From Cryptococcus deneoformans JEC21 (taxonomy: Eukaryota > Basidiomycota > Tremellomycetes > Tremellales > Cryptococcaceae), in assembly GCF_000091045.1 (NCBI RefSeq), contig NC_006691.1, positions 1,270,801 through 1,334,800 on the forward strand: DNA of 64,000 nucleotides. Reading direction: 5' to 3'. Below, piece by piece: positions 34,353 through 45,300 of the stretch. Positions within the stretch are counted from its first letter, which is position 1; every line of letters starts with the position of its first letter. The translations under genes and the position numbers were made by a program. The notes under the pieces are model-generated. The model did no database searches, was not told the DNA's origin, and saw nothing but the letters and a program-made list of their open reading frames with translations.

Positions 34353-35749
34353 ATGTCAACTTCCGCCAACCCTTTACACGTTGCTGGTGGATCACCGCAG
34401 TTCATTGATGGTGGCTATATCGAGCTCGTTGCTGTTATCGGCACTGGCGCCTATGGTGTCGTCTATCTCGCCGTTGACTCAAGATATCCGCAGCCTGTGT
34501 ACCGAGCGATCAAATGCATGCGAAGAAGCGGTCTTGATGAGCGTCAAAAGCACTTTCAACGGCGAGAAATGGGTCTTCATCGTCTCGCATCAGGGCATCC
34601 CAGCATCATCACGATGGACAGAATATTTGAAGAGGGTGATTATATTTATGTTGTCATGGACTACGGAGATGAAGGAGACCTTTTCTCTATGATCACAGAC
34701 AAGAAAAGAGTGAGTGGGCTTTTCTACCATGGTTTGTAGTCATGACTAATGGCCGCCATAGTATGTCGGTGACAATGAACTCATCCGCAGTGTCTTCCTA
34801 CAACTTCTTGATGGAGTTACCTGGATGCACTCTCTTGGTATCAGTCACCGTGACATCAAGCCCGAGAACATAGTATGCTCTCAGGACGGTACCCGAGTAC
34901 GCATCTGTGACTTCGGTTTGGCGACATCAGAGGAGCGCTCGAGCGAGTTTGGTTGTGGTTCGACTTTTTACATTGCACCTGGTAAGTCTTTCCTTCCTAT
35001 TAATCTATTTTGAACGGCATGCTCATTTTGCTTTAGAATGTCTTGGAGACTGGTTCCCCGAAAACAAGACGTATCCTACTCGTTCCGGCGATATTTGGTC
35101 CCTCGGTGTCATTCTCGTTAACCTTGTCTGCGGGCGCAACCCCTGGCGAATTGCCTCTCCTTCCGACGAATCGTTCAACTCTTACCTGGCTGACCCCCAT
35201 TTCCTCCGTAAAATCCTTCCTGTCTCCGACGAGTGTCTCTACATCCTCACCCAAATATTCACGGTGCACCCTGAAGAGCGCATTACTCTTCCTGTCCTGC
35301 GTCAGCTCATCTCAAAGGTTGAGACCTTCAGCATGACAGTGGACGAGCTTCGTCATGCCCACATTTCCGCCCAGCAGAAGATTGCCGCAACTCAGCCTCC
35401 CGTTTTGCTGTCACTTCCAAAAGAAGACGACAGCTGGTCAGAGCAAGAAGAGCTCTTTGCGTACGATGATGACATGGAGACTCCATCGTTGCGAAGCGAT
35501 ACTGATTCACCACGATACCCTCTTTGTCTTTCCCCTACTACCTCATCCAACGGCGAATCATTACCACCGACGCCCAACCTCATCCCCGACGAATGTATCG
35601 CATTCGCTCATCAGCCGCAATCTCCTCAGTTCTGGGAATACGTTCCCAAAGTGACCTTCGAATATGACAACCAACGTTCAACCGATGTTCATATCAAAGG
35701 CTCTTCTTTGTTTACCTACAATTCTACACCGACCACATATGCTCAATAA
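34353..35749 (+). CDS. Ran1/Pat1-type serine/threonine protein kinase
   Basis: Phosphorylates Ser/Thr; in fission yeast the family member Ran1/Pat1 restrains meiosis, and the budding yeast relatives are Sks1, Vhs1 and Ksp1 (nutrient signalling). Exons 34353-34709, 34762-34981 and 35037-35749 give 429 aa. The glycine loop GTGAYG is at 30-35, the catalytic Lys in YRAIK at 54, HRDIKPEN at 148-155, DFG at 169-171, and the activation-segment end reads AP-ECL across the second intron. Then come SGDIWSLGVILVNLVCGRNPW and the family ADPHFLRKILPVS segment. All catalytic residues are present. After about residue 290 the tail is acidic and Ser/Pro-rich, ending FTYNSTPTTYAQ. RAN-family assignment is from the overall sequence pattern. 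Confidence 0.92.
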
Positions 35750-37069
35750 CAACTGGCGACTTTACATTGTCTTTCTCAACTCCTTGATTCTTCTTCATCA
35801 TGCTTCATTTTAGCACGCATTTTTTGGGTTTATCAAGCATGGCATATCCAGCATACACACGGCAATAATATAGTTCTGACATCTTGTTGATATTTTTAAC
35901 GTTAGTAACGACCTGTTGATGACAATTGTTCATTAGTTCCTCTTTGGTATAGACCTGGGTAGGATGTAATATTATATGTATCGTTGTTTAATCCCTATTT
36001 TAAAGTGATACTTATCATGTGCCTTGAATGCGATATCTGCAAGTTGCCGGTCCACACTTGGAGGCTATCAGCAGCGGTTTAGGCCAAGCAAATGCTGCAG
36101 CATTACATTGCCAAGGGCCAAGGTCGGACAAGACATTTCACATTCAAATCTCTTTCGAGGATCCAGGCTCCAGGTGAGGTGTTGACGGAAGCGCGCGTAA
36201 GTACCAAATCTATTACTCTTATAATTAAGGCTGGAACGACGGAACGGAACAAACAAGCAAACAGCATCAAACAAACAAGACGCGCTAACGACCGTCTAAA
36301 TCCTCCTGACTCCTGAAGCTCAGGGTTTAAATTCTTAACTTTTTTTAGACCCAAACAAAAAAAGCTGGGCTCCCTTTGACTTTGCTGACGTACATGGCTG
36401 GCACTCCGGAAGCTTAAAATCATCGATTTGCTGAATGAATTCTGGAACGGGGGTTCGGAAAATTAACTCGATAAGATTCGCTCATGTTGCTTCTGGGCCC
36501 TTGCTGTTCCGGCCCTTTGGTCGATTTCTCGTTGGTCGTCCGCCAATGACTCCCCCTGCTCATGTCGAATGTTGTTGCGTCAAGGCAACAACGGTACTTC
36601 CACCGATACCCCATTTCTGAGTTCTCAGACTGCATGCCCGTCATGTTAAGGGCCTAAGTTGAAGTGTGGCGAATGACGATACGGTCGAGGAGTTGAGACG
36701 TTTATAGTATTGCTTCGCTGTTTCCGGCATGAGGGTACGTACGCGTCATGCAAGATTGCGAGCAATCATAGGCGTTGATATTTATCTGCTATGTCTTCTC
36801 TTGTTGATTGTTTGTTGACCTTGTTCTTATTGTTGTAGCGTTTGACATCTCATCAAAGTCCGGTTGTCCCAGCATTCAACAACGTGTGATGAGCTTGTAC
36901 TGAGTTCCAAAAGTGAGAAGAGGGTTAATTGCCTGGTGACAAGAACAAGGAACCGGCACAATAACACTGATTGATGGCTAATCACATCTTATTTGTAGCC
37001 CGGTGACATAATAATTTTAACTGTCTGCTCTTTGACTTAGAATAGTACGGTAATATTCTTCCTGCCATC
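35750..37069. other. Spacer between two plus-strand genes
   Basis: About 1.3 kb with no supported gene. The left part is the kinase 3' UTR and the right part the promoter of the gene at 37070. Overlapping antisense frames at 36092-36644 have no recognisable product. Confidence 0.4.
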
Positions 37070-38919
37070 ATGGTTCTTGCCCATATAACTTTCAAGAAGG
37101 GCGAGAAGGAAAGAGATAAACCCTCTGTTGTCCAGTCACCTACTTCAATAGCAGTGCCAAATCATCAGTCAACCCCATCGACATCGTCCACTGTTGGTTC
37201 GCCGACTTCCAAATATCATCCGTCATGGCTTCTTCGGCGCAAACCGAGTATCAGCTCCAGAAGGACAGATGCACAAGATAATCCTTTGAGCGACACCGAG
37301 TCGCCACCTACTGCCAGCAGCTCCAGCTCTTTTAACGTCCAGTTAGGATTCTCTCCGAAAAGATGTGCTAGTGAACTCGAGAAAGAGTCGGAGAGCAGCA
37401 GCAGTCAAAAGGATTGGGCCAGAATACTTCGTAGTAGATCTACTAGTGAGAGTCGATCCCGCGACGGCAATCCTGGTGACAGACCTTCATCGTCATCCAA
37501 AAAAGCAGGTTGGAGTTATTCGAGACAGATGCATGATGGAGACGCCAGTGCACGAGTGCCGACTCCGTCCGAGGCCATGGAGAATGTCCTGAAAGACGAC
37601 GTCTTTGGATTATCTGAAAGTATGGGCACTTTAGGACTAGTTACAGATGTCAGGCGTGGTACGTAAACTGGCGATTTGTCAAGCATCTTCTGACCCAAAT
37701 TTCAGATGTGAATGCTAAAATTGCCGACGACCAAGCTGCCTTGATCAATGGCATGACGTTTCCAAGCTCTCCCCCAACACCTTCCACGCTCAGCAAAATA
37801 CCATTATCAGCCACTCCTATCGTCTACCCCACCCCTCTCTCCCCTCCTCGCCGTTCTATACCTCAATCTCCTCGAGCTGCGCAACACATACAGCGTCAAC
37901 AAAGACCAGATACTCCCCCCAGCATCTCCCGTGCTCTTACAGGGGCAAACAAGCCGAATGTAGACTCCTCTAATCGATATCTCAGGTCAATCTCTCCTTC
38001 ACCTTCTCCAGCCTCTTCTCGTATATCCCCGCAGTCTCTCAACCAATCTCAACTGCCTCGTGTACCTGTTGTAACGACCGAATGGCTTAAGCGTAAACCT
38101 TCTACAGGTCGGCTACGTCACAATGCTTCTTTGTCGGTAGACAACGTGCCTGTTCCGCCTTCTCACCCAATGTCAAGTACCGTTACATCACCTCGGCCTG
38201 TTCAAAATGAAGAAAAGCCCAAAGCGTTAGATGAGTCTCCTCAAATTGAGCAGAGGACCACCTCTTCTAACCGTAACCGCATTGTGTCCCATTCGTCTTC
38301 GACCAATTCTGACATCGACGGAGTTTCATCTTCCGACGGAGAGATTGGGTTCTCAAGTCCTTATCGTATTCTTCATGGAACAACGCCCTCAAAGTCCACA
38401 ACGAGACCGTCTGGTAATGGTCCTGACAGAGGCTATGAAGTTAAGATCACTTGCTTGGATGATCGGGCAGATAATGAAGAGATGAAATGGCAGGTCACTA
38501 TTCGCCAGCGGTCATCCAAAAACTCTTTGCACCATCCGACAAGTCCTCTCCAGTTGAGTACAGCCACAAGTTTAGCACAAGCACCGGCCACAGCCAGTTC
38601 AATCAATCTCAGTTTATCATTAGATAAACCTACGGGTAAGCTGGTCTTTATCAGTTTCCCCATGGATATTCACGCCACTCCAACTACAAGGCGGCGGAGA
38701 GGTTCACACTCCCAGCCACCCACTTTGTCACAGACATACACAACTTCACCCAAGAATATGTCTGCGCCTAACTATCGACCTGTCACCCCTCCCCCGATTC
38801 CTAGGACAATGGGTGCTACCACGTCGAGACCGACGACACCAACGTCATCTGTGCGTAAAAAGCCCCCTCCAGCTTGGTCACCACCAATTGCGCCGGAGGA
38901 TGGAGCGGGTTCAGCTTGA
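37070..38919 (+). CDS. Serine-rich, mostly disordered hypothetical protein
   Basis: Not recognised. Two exons, 37070-37658 and 37706-38919, give 600 aa. The N-terminus starts MVLAHITFKKGEKERDKP, then long Ser/Pro/Thr-rich stretches with basic patches (SWLLRRKPSISSRR) that look like phosphorylation or 14-3-3 target sites. One island looks folded: YEVKITCLDDRADNEEMKWQ, then VTIRQRSS, then after a linker INLSLSLDKPTGKLVFISFP (about residues 440-510). That resembles beta strands of a small domain I cannot name. The C-terminus is Pro-rich (PPPIPRT, KKPPPAWSPP), possibly SH3-binding. A regulatory or scaffold role would be a guess. Confidence 0.78.
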
Positions 38920-39077
38920 GTAGAAGAAAGGAGTGGGATGGAATTGAGAACAGATGTAGGACGGAGTTAAGAAAGGACATTCACCAAAATGAACATGAAT
39001 GAACGGTAGACTCATGCAGAAATGCATACAGTCAATCAACGACATTGATGTTTATGTTATGATCTTCATGACCTGCT
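38920..39077. other. Convergent 3' spacer
   Basis: 158 bp between two convergent stop codons; the two 3' UTRs probably overlap. Confidence 0.4.
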
Positions 39078-41277
39078 TCAACGTCTCTTCGAAAACATTA
39101 CCACAGCGTACCTAGAAATATCCATCAACACACTCACTCCACATTGCATTGGGCAAAAAAGTTAAGAACCACTCACTTGCCAGACACTCGCCAATCAGGT
39201 TGTTCTTTATCGAGCTTTTCAGCGATACCTTCATCCAATCCAGCACTGGTTGTGGTATCAGCATTGTTAGTCAAGTACGAGACGTTAGAGTACATTAACC
39301 CACATAGTATCAGCCTTGTTGGTTCTCAAACTGAGCAAAGTGATTTGGCCAGCCAAAGGGCCTAAGAAGGAACAGATGAGTGCTCCAGTCGTAGATTAAA
39401 ACAAGCATGAACGGAGACCTACCAATGGCTTCATCAAATGGTGTAGTAGTGGGCCACCACGCATCACCAAGCAACCTAAAGCGAACAAGTCAGCTTCTAA
39501 CCAATAATAGAAGAAACCCGACTTACTTTCGGTAGTTCAAATCACCCTTGAAGATGACCAAATCAGACTTTTGAAGTTCTGCCAAAACGTCGGGCGCCAT
39601 AACAGGCAAATCCTGATAAGCATACTGGGTTGTCCAGAATCCACCCAGAGCAGGAGCCTTGCCCAAGGGGGTGTCAAAAGGTACAGAAAGCTTGAAACGT
39701 CCCGCTTCGATGTGCTCTTTCCATCGTTTACCGAGAGAGATGAGCGACGCGGTATCCTCATCAGTGAGGGGCTGAGACGCGTGCTGGGAGAAAAAGGTGG
39801 TGTCGAGAAGGGAGTCGATAGCCCAGGTAAAGTCGTATGGGAGGACGTCGCTGACGAACCAGGGGATAGCTTTGGGGCTTCGCACCTAATTAGCAATGGA
39901 GGATATGTGTTCTCCTTCCGTAGACGTACTGGAATACCACCTTGCCGACAAAGGGGGTACAAGAAATCAGGAAATCAGCAAGGATAAAGTCGGTGAACAG
40001 CTAAAGAACATTTCGGATTTAGCCAATAATTATTAGTGTTTATACCCGCTTACCTCGAAACCAGCTACATAAGTTCAGCCAGTGCTCACTATCGAAGGTC
40101 TACGAACCCACCATTATCCATGACAAAGTCAACTCGGCCATTCTTCAATCCCTTGAAGTGCTCCCAAGCCTTGCTCAAATCATTTCGCAAAATAAACTTC
40201 GCCTGTTCTGCTTGAGCTTCGGAGCCTACAGCCTGGAGCTTCTGAAGGTCTTCATACTTGAGATCAATGAGAAGCGAAAGGTCCTAAATTTTAGAGAAAG
40301 GTCAATTACAAACACCAAACGTCGGAATAGAGCCGTGAACTGACGGTTGCGTTACCCCACAAGTCCGCTTGGATCATCTCCCTGCAGACCAATATAATGA
40401 GCAAAATTAAATGATAAAAGTTATTCTACTCACATGAATGCAATTTCCAAAGCGGATCCAGGTCTTTCAAAGTCCTTGTTCAACTCATCCTTTTCGGCAA
40501 CAGCAGAGTTAATCGCCTTGGCAAGGTCTAAAAACGAGTTTAGCCAAATCCCGTTATCCAGGTTATTCACCACTCACGGAGGATAGCTCCAGAGCTAGAC
40601 TTGTAGGTCTCAGCCTTCTGATCAAAGAAAGGATCGTAACTGTTCCAATGTTGCGTAAGAGCGAAGTAACTCCTCAAACGTCGGTAGCTTGATTCAAGGA
40701 TTAATGCGCTGAATAGTTGAACAGCTCAGCCAACTCACAGGTAACACTCAGCGAAAAGCCAGTTCATGTTGCCCCATTTCCTGTCCTCTTCGGGGTAGCT
40801 AGCAAGTTCCGTATTGTAACATTCGACGTTGATCTCGCCGTCCTCCTCGATAGGGCTATGGGTGTACAAGTTAATGACTAATGACTATGAAGTGAAAATT
40901 GGTATATTCACGTGAGAAGAGCATTGTGGCCCATTTCATACTTCATCTCTGATATCTGAGAAATAATTTTCTTGCCTTCGGCAACTTTAGCGTCCTTGTC
41001 AGCATCGGATGACATGGAGATCTCGTGGTTGGCGTTGGAAATGGCAGAGATCACATTTGTGAGCACGACGGGCCATCTGGGTGAGAATGATAAGTGAACA
41101 GCTAATAACACCTAGAGAGTTGATTACCTTTTGACAAGAGTAGCGTAGGCAAAGCTGTGTAATGGTGGCCTTTAGTTTGTACCAAAAGCTTGAAAGCCGC
41201 TTAGCAAGAACATACCTTTCTTTGTCCTTGGGGGATACTCGGTCGTATGGAAGCTTGAACAGTTGGGGAAGGGGCAT
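39078..41277 (-). CDS. DUF89/ARMT1-like damage-control phosphatase
   Basis: The family consists of metal-dependent phosphatases of sugar phosphates (yeast YMR027W; human ARMT1), probably cytosolic. The gene has about ten short exons from ATG 41277 (MPLPQLFKLPYDRVSPKDKER) to the stop at 39078. Family blocks in order are SYDPFFDQKAETYKSSSGA, a WGNATDLSLL-like block, GRVDFVMDN (metal-site Asp/Asn) followed by GFELFTDFILADFL, FVSDVLPYDFTWAIDSLL, SDLVIFKGDLNYRKLLGD and LSLRTNKAD. The C-terminus reads GKYAVVMFSKRR. Length is near 460 aa, typical of the eukaryotic subfamily. All key blocks are intact. Substrate choice (fructose-1-phosphate or others) cannot be read from sequence. Confidence 0.9.
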
Positions 41278-41726
41278 GGTTTGAATCTAGATATAGTTCC
41301 TGAATAGGATATATATAATACAGACGGCTGACAGCTGATATAAGAAACAATGTAAAGAACGCCGAATGAATAGATGGAGAATGAACGAAATATCAAGCCA
41401 GCACACATGGCATCATCATTCCGGCCTTCGGAACGAACCCGAACAGTTTGAAACTGGGTGATGTCACCACTTTTGTACGGAGAAGGGGCATATGTCCGGG
41501 AAGAACCCTCCTCCTGCCTCCTCTCTTGAATGATTGAGCTCCCTTGCTGGCGGCGATGCCCAGTTACCTCCACCTCTTCAGCGGACGAGCGGGGCAGATC
41601 GATATTTCTAGAAGACCTCTTGATTCTGCATATCATTGTTGTACTTGTACATTCTCAGTCTGAAGAGCAATTTGACGTGTCTCTGCCATTCTCACCTGGA
41701 CCTACAAATCCTGCAATTGATCTGCC
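41278..41726. promoter_or_regulatory. Divergent promoter region
   Basis: 449 bp between the start codons of the DUF89 gene (minus) and the small conserved gene (plus). No specific motif is recognised. Confidence 0.45.
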
Positions 41727-42202
41727 ATGTCAAATCCTCTTGATCAACCCGAAATTCCCACCCCGGTGCCGCCATCTACCGCCACGCCCGCTGCTGCCTC
41801 CGTCAGCCAACAAGACCACCAATCCGACAAGCGACAGCCTTTGGCAATCGAGTATAACAATCCCAGCAAGGAGGAGGAAGTGCAAACTCTTGATCTGGGA
41901 GAAGGAAATGTGATCAAGCTGGACAAATTGGGACCTATGATCATTAACAATGACGGGGTGAGTGACGTTGCTTTGCGTGATCTTGGAGTAAGGATACCAG
42001 TACTGATGCATTACTTTAGACTTTGTCGAGGATCCAAAATTGGCAAGATCTCCATCCCATTGAGCAAGAGAGGACTGTGAGGCTCCTTGTGAAGAAACGT
42101 AATCTTGTGCGACTAAAGAACCTGAGTGATGTCGAGAAGGCAAAGGGAGAGGATAATGGGGAAGAGCTGACTGTCCTAAAGGAGGGAAATGAGGAGGAGT
42201 AA
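41727..42202 (+). CDS. Small conserved fungal protein with LGPMIxNxDGTLSRIxNW motif
   Basis: Two exons, 41727-41957 and 42020-42202, give 137 aa. The N-terminal third is Pro/Thr/Gln-rich and disordered. The conserved core spans about residues 55-110: LDLGEGNVIKLDKLGPMIIN, then NDG, TLSRIQNWQDLHPIEQERT and VRLLVKKRNLVRLKNL. I recall short fungal proteins with the same core and no known function. The C-terminus is acidic (ending EGNEEE). The intron falls between DG and TLSRI, a phase-0 position with good GTGAGT and TTTAG sites. No localisation signal is visible. A role cannot be assigned. Confidence 0.8.
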
Positions 42203-42399
42203 TAGAAAACTCAGTACAGTATCTGTTGATTATAATCAAAATGGACGTAGCCTTTTGTATCCTTCCGATTGAACCGATCGGTTGGTGTAGCGAGGAATCA
42301 GTGGTCTTTGCAGAATGTCTAAAGGGCTAAGGGGTCTTTTGATGAAAAGAAATCATTACATGCCATCAACATCCATTACTATCAATATGCGGAAAACTT
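42203..42399. other. Convergent 3' spacer
   Basis: 197 bp between two convergent stop codons; 3' UTRs only. Confidence 0.4.
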
Positions 42400-45300
42400 C
42401 TATCCGAAACTCTTCAACTCTATACCTTTACGTTCCTTCGCTACTCCGCCATTCGCGGCACCTTGTTTTTGACCAACGGCGTCTCTGATCGCATGCTCCA
42501 ATTCTCCTCTCTCGCCTTCTTTCATCGCCATTGTCGCCTCTTTGAACGCCCCTGGTCCTGATTGGGCGAGGCCAAGTAGAACGGCAGCAGCCACCCCGTG
42601 AAGCTGTGATGAGGATTGTCCTTGACCTGTTGATCCGGGCGGATCGAGCATCAGGCAGAGCGTCGGTAATAAAACTCCATATCCTCTGGGCTTATGTTCC
42701 TCAGGTAAGCCAGTACCCCAGGATACCAGAGTTTTGATGACAGCTTGTATACCTTCCAAAGGCGGCGCATAGTCAGGGTTGGTGGCATGCGCCACGACGT
42801 TATCGGAGATGTAGGTTATCATAGGAGGGAGTAGATGGAGAGTAGCGTGTTGCAGCACTGGCGAAGGAGCTGGTGGAGAATTGGGGCCGAGAGGGGAGGG
42901 AAGAAGTCGCAGGGATGCGGGAAGTATGGTGGACGCACAATGGATTGCGGTGAGACCGAGCTACGTTCACCGCCGTTAGTATCCACCTCTCTGCTTGATA
43001 GAAACAGGAACTTACCTCTGGACGTTCAATACCTGCACCCAAATACTGGCCAATTGTATAGCCGACAGACTCCACCAGATTTCTGCTGACCTTGAGGTCG
43101 GCCGGCAGCGCCGTTAATATGAGTGTAACAGCCAGCAAGTTATTTTTGATTATGATATTGGCGACAGGGTTGACCCTCGTCCTTGGATATCGTGTTAGCA
43201 GCACCCTTTTCATGAAGCTGATAAGACTCACCTCATATCATCAATGTTACTAAGGCACGCTGAAACAACACCATGTACAATCTTCTCGCCATTACTCACA
43301 CCGGGTACTTGAGCAGCCACCAACCCCTCCATTTGCACCTTCAAGCATCCCAAACACCCTCCCACCAAATCCACCGGTGACTCGCTCTCAAGCAGGCCCA
43401 TAAAGAGATGCAATCCCACAGCATACATGTCTGCCTTCTGCGAAACTTCCACGCACTCGATAATCTGCGCAAAGGCCATAAATGCCGAGCGAAGAAGGTT
43501 AACCTTGTCTTGTGTAGAATCTACATGATTCCAGGATGGCTTCATCTCCTTGGTAGGGACAATCTGTCTGAGGGTAAATGCGATAATGGCCAAAGCCCGT
43601 CTTGTCTGAGCAGAATCCATCGTGCCTGTGCCTTTTCTGCTAGTTGCAAAGCTGGACATCACTTCGACAGCCTCACTCTTCACTGTCGCTGGCTCACTCA
43701 TCGCAATCCTGTAGCACACTGTGCACAGCTCGTCAAAGAACTGTCCCTCGAAAACTGTTGTACCACTCAAAACCGGCTTGACCAGGCTCTGCATTGCTTT
43801 AAGGCAAGCAGAAGCAAGAGGGGAAGCAGAGACATCGCCAATTGTCTTGAGCAAAGACTCAAATGAGAGGCCGTAGACGATGTAAAAGTTGGCGGAAGGT
43901 TCAGGTCGAATAGAAGGCACAGAAGTGGGAGGGTTGGGGGAATCGTAACGCTGACCATCCATTGCCCCAAAGGCAAATGGATCGTTGATAGCAAATGAGA
44001 TAGCAACAGCATGCAATAGCTTTGGCACAGCTTGCTCGTAATACTGCATTTTATCAGCTATAGTTCACTAATAAAAATGACGACTTACAGGTAAGAGTAC
44101 CTCTCTGCCTAAACCAGCGGTACTATCTACAGCTCCACTAAGCCCACCCATTTCCGGGTCCGTCCTCAGTTGGGCGTAGTCTCTCAAAGCACCGATCCAG
44201 AAGGGTGCCAATAGCCATCTGTATGGCTTGAGCACATCTGTAAGGTACGATTGCCGGACGCTGGATATTTGAAGCTCTGCCCAGGCTGTAAGTATAGAAA
44301 TCTGAAGCATGATGACCGCAGAAGGTGAAAGGTCTTCCATGTCTCCCAAAGAAAGCATTTCGCCGTCTAGATAGCCATCAGTCTCCCCATTTGACCTCGA
44401 TAATATCTGCACTTACTCTTACACTGCTCCAACGCTCCCGTCAGCAACTTCAAAATCCTGCCCATTCTCGGAACTTCCTTCACGACTCCACTTCCAACGA
44501 AGACAGCACAAACTTGCACGGCCAAGGACAAAACTTCAGGGGCGGAATCTGATCCGAATGAAGGAGTCAATGCAGCCGCAATAGGAGCCTGATGTTGCTC
44601 TAAAAGAAGTGCAGATTCAAAATCAGGATCAGGTGATGCAGAGAATTTCTACAAGGATTATCAATTTAGCACGCTGGACATTAGGCGATGAATGGAAAAG
44701 ACAGACCTCAATGACATCACGCAACACAACGAGTCCTGCTGCTCTCACTTCCATGACTCCCGCTGTACTAGCCGAGAACGCCATTTTGATTAAATCACCG
44801 ACCCGTGACCAAAGCATATGGCGCCCATTGGCGCCCATCTTTCTAGCAATTATAGGATCAAAATGCTCCGGCCTGTTGCTCTCCGCCACTGAAACGACAA
44901 TGTCATGTAAACACTCGAGCGCGAAGAGTTGGGTTCGCCATCGGGAGGAAAGAGCGTTTGATGAGGCCGAGGTCGAGGCTCCTCCACCTAGGGATTCGCC
45001 TTCATCGTCAATAAACGCCGGGCCAGCAGCGGGTGCAGAAGCTTGTTGCGGGCGACGAATAGCAGCTTTTTGGGCTGCGGTTCTAGTCATGATCCTCTGA
45101 CAAAGATCAATCCATCCAGAGGGCAATGCTGCTGCCGTGCCCCTCAGCCAACTGCTAATTACCTTCTTCACACCATCGATACTTGGGTCATCATCCAATA
45201 ACCCAAATAGATCTTCTACCAGCTGGTTTCCACCGAGTTTTGAGATGAGTACAGGATCGCGCTGGACAATCTGATAAAGGGCGGTGATGGATGCCACTTT

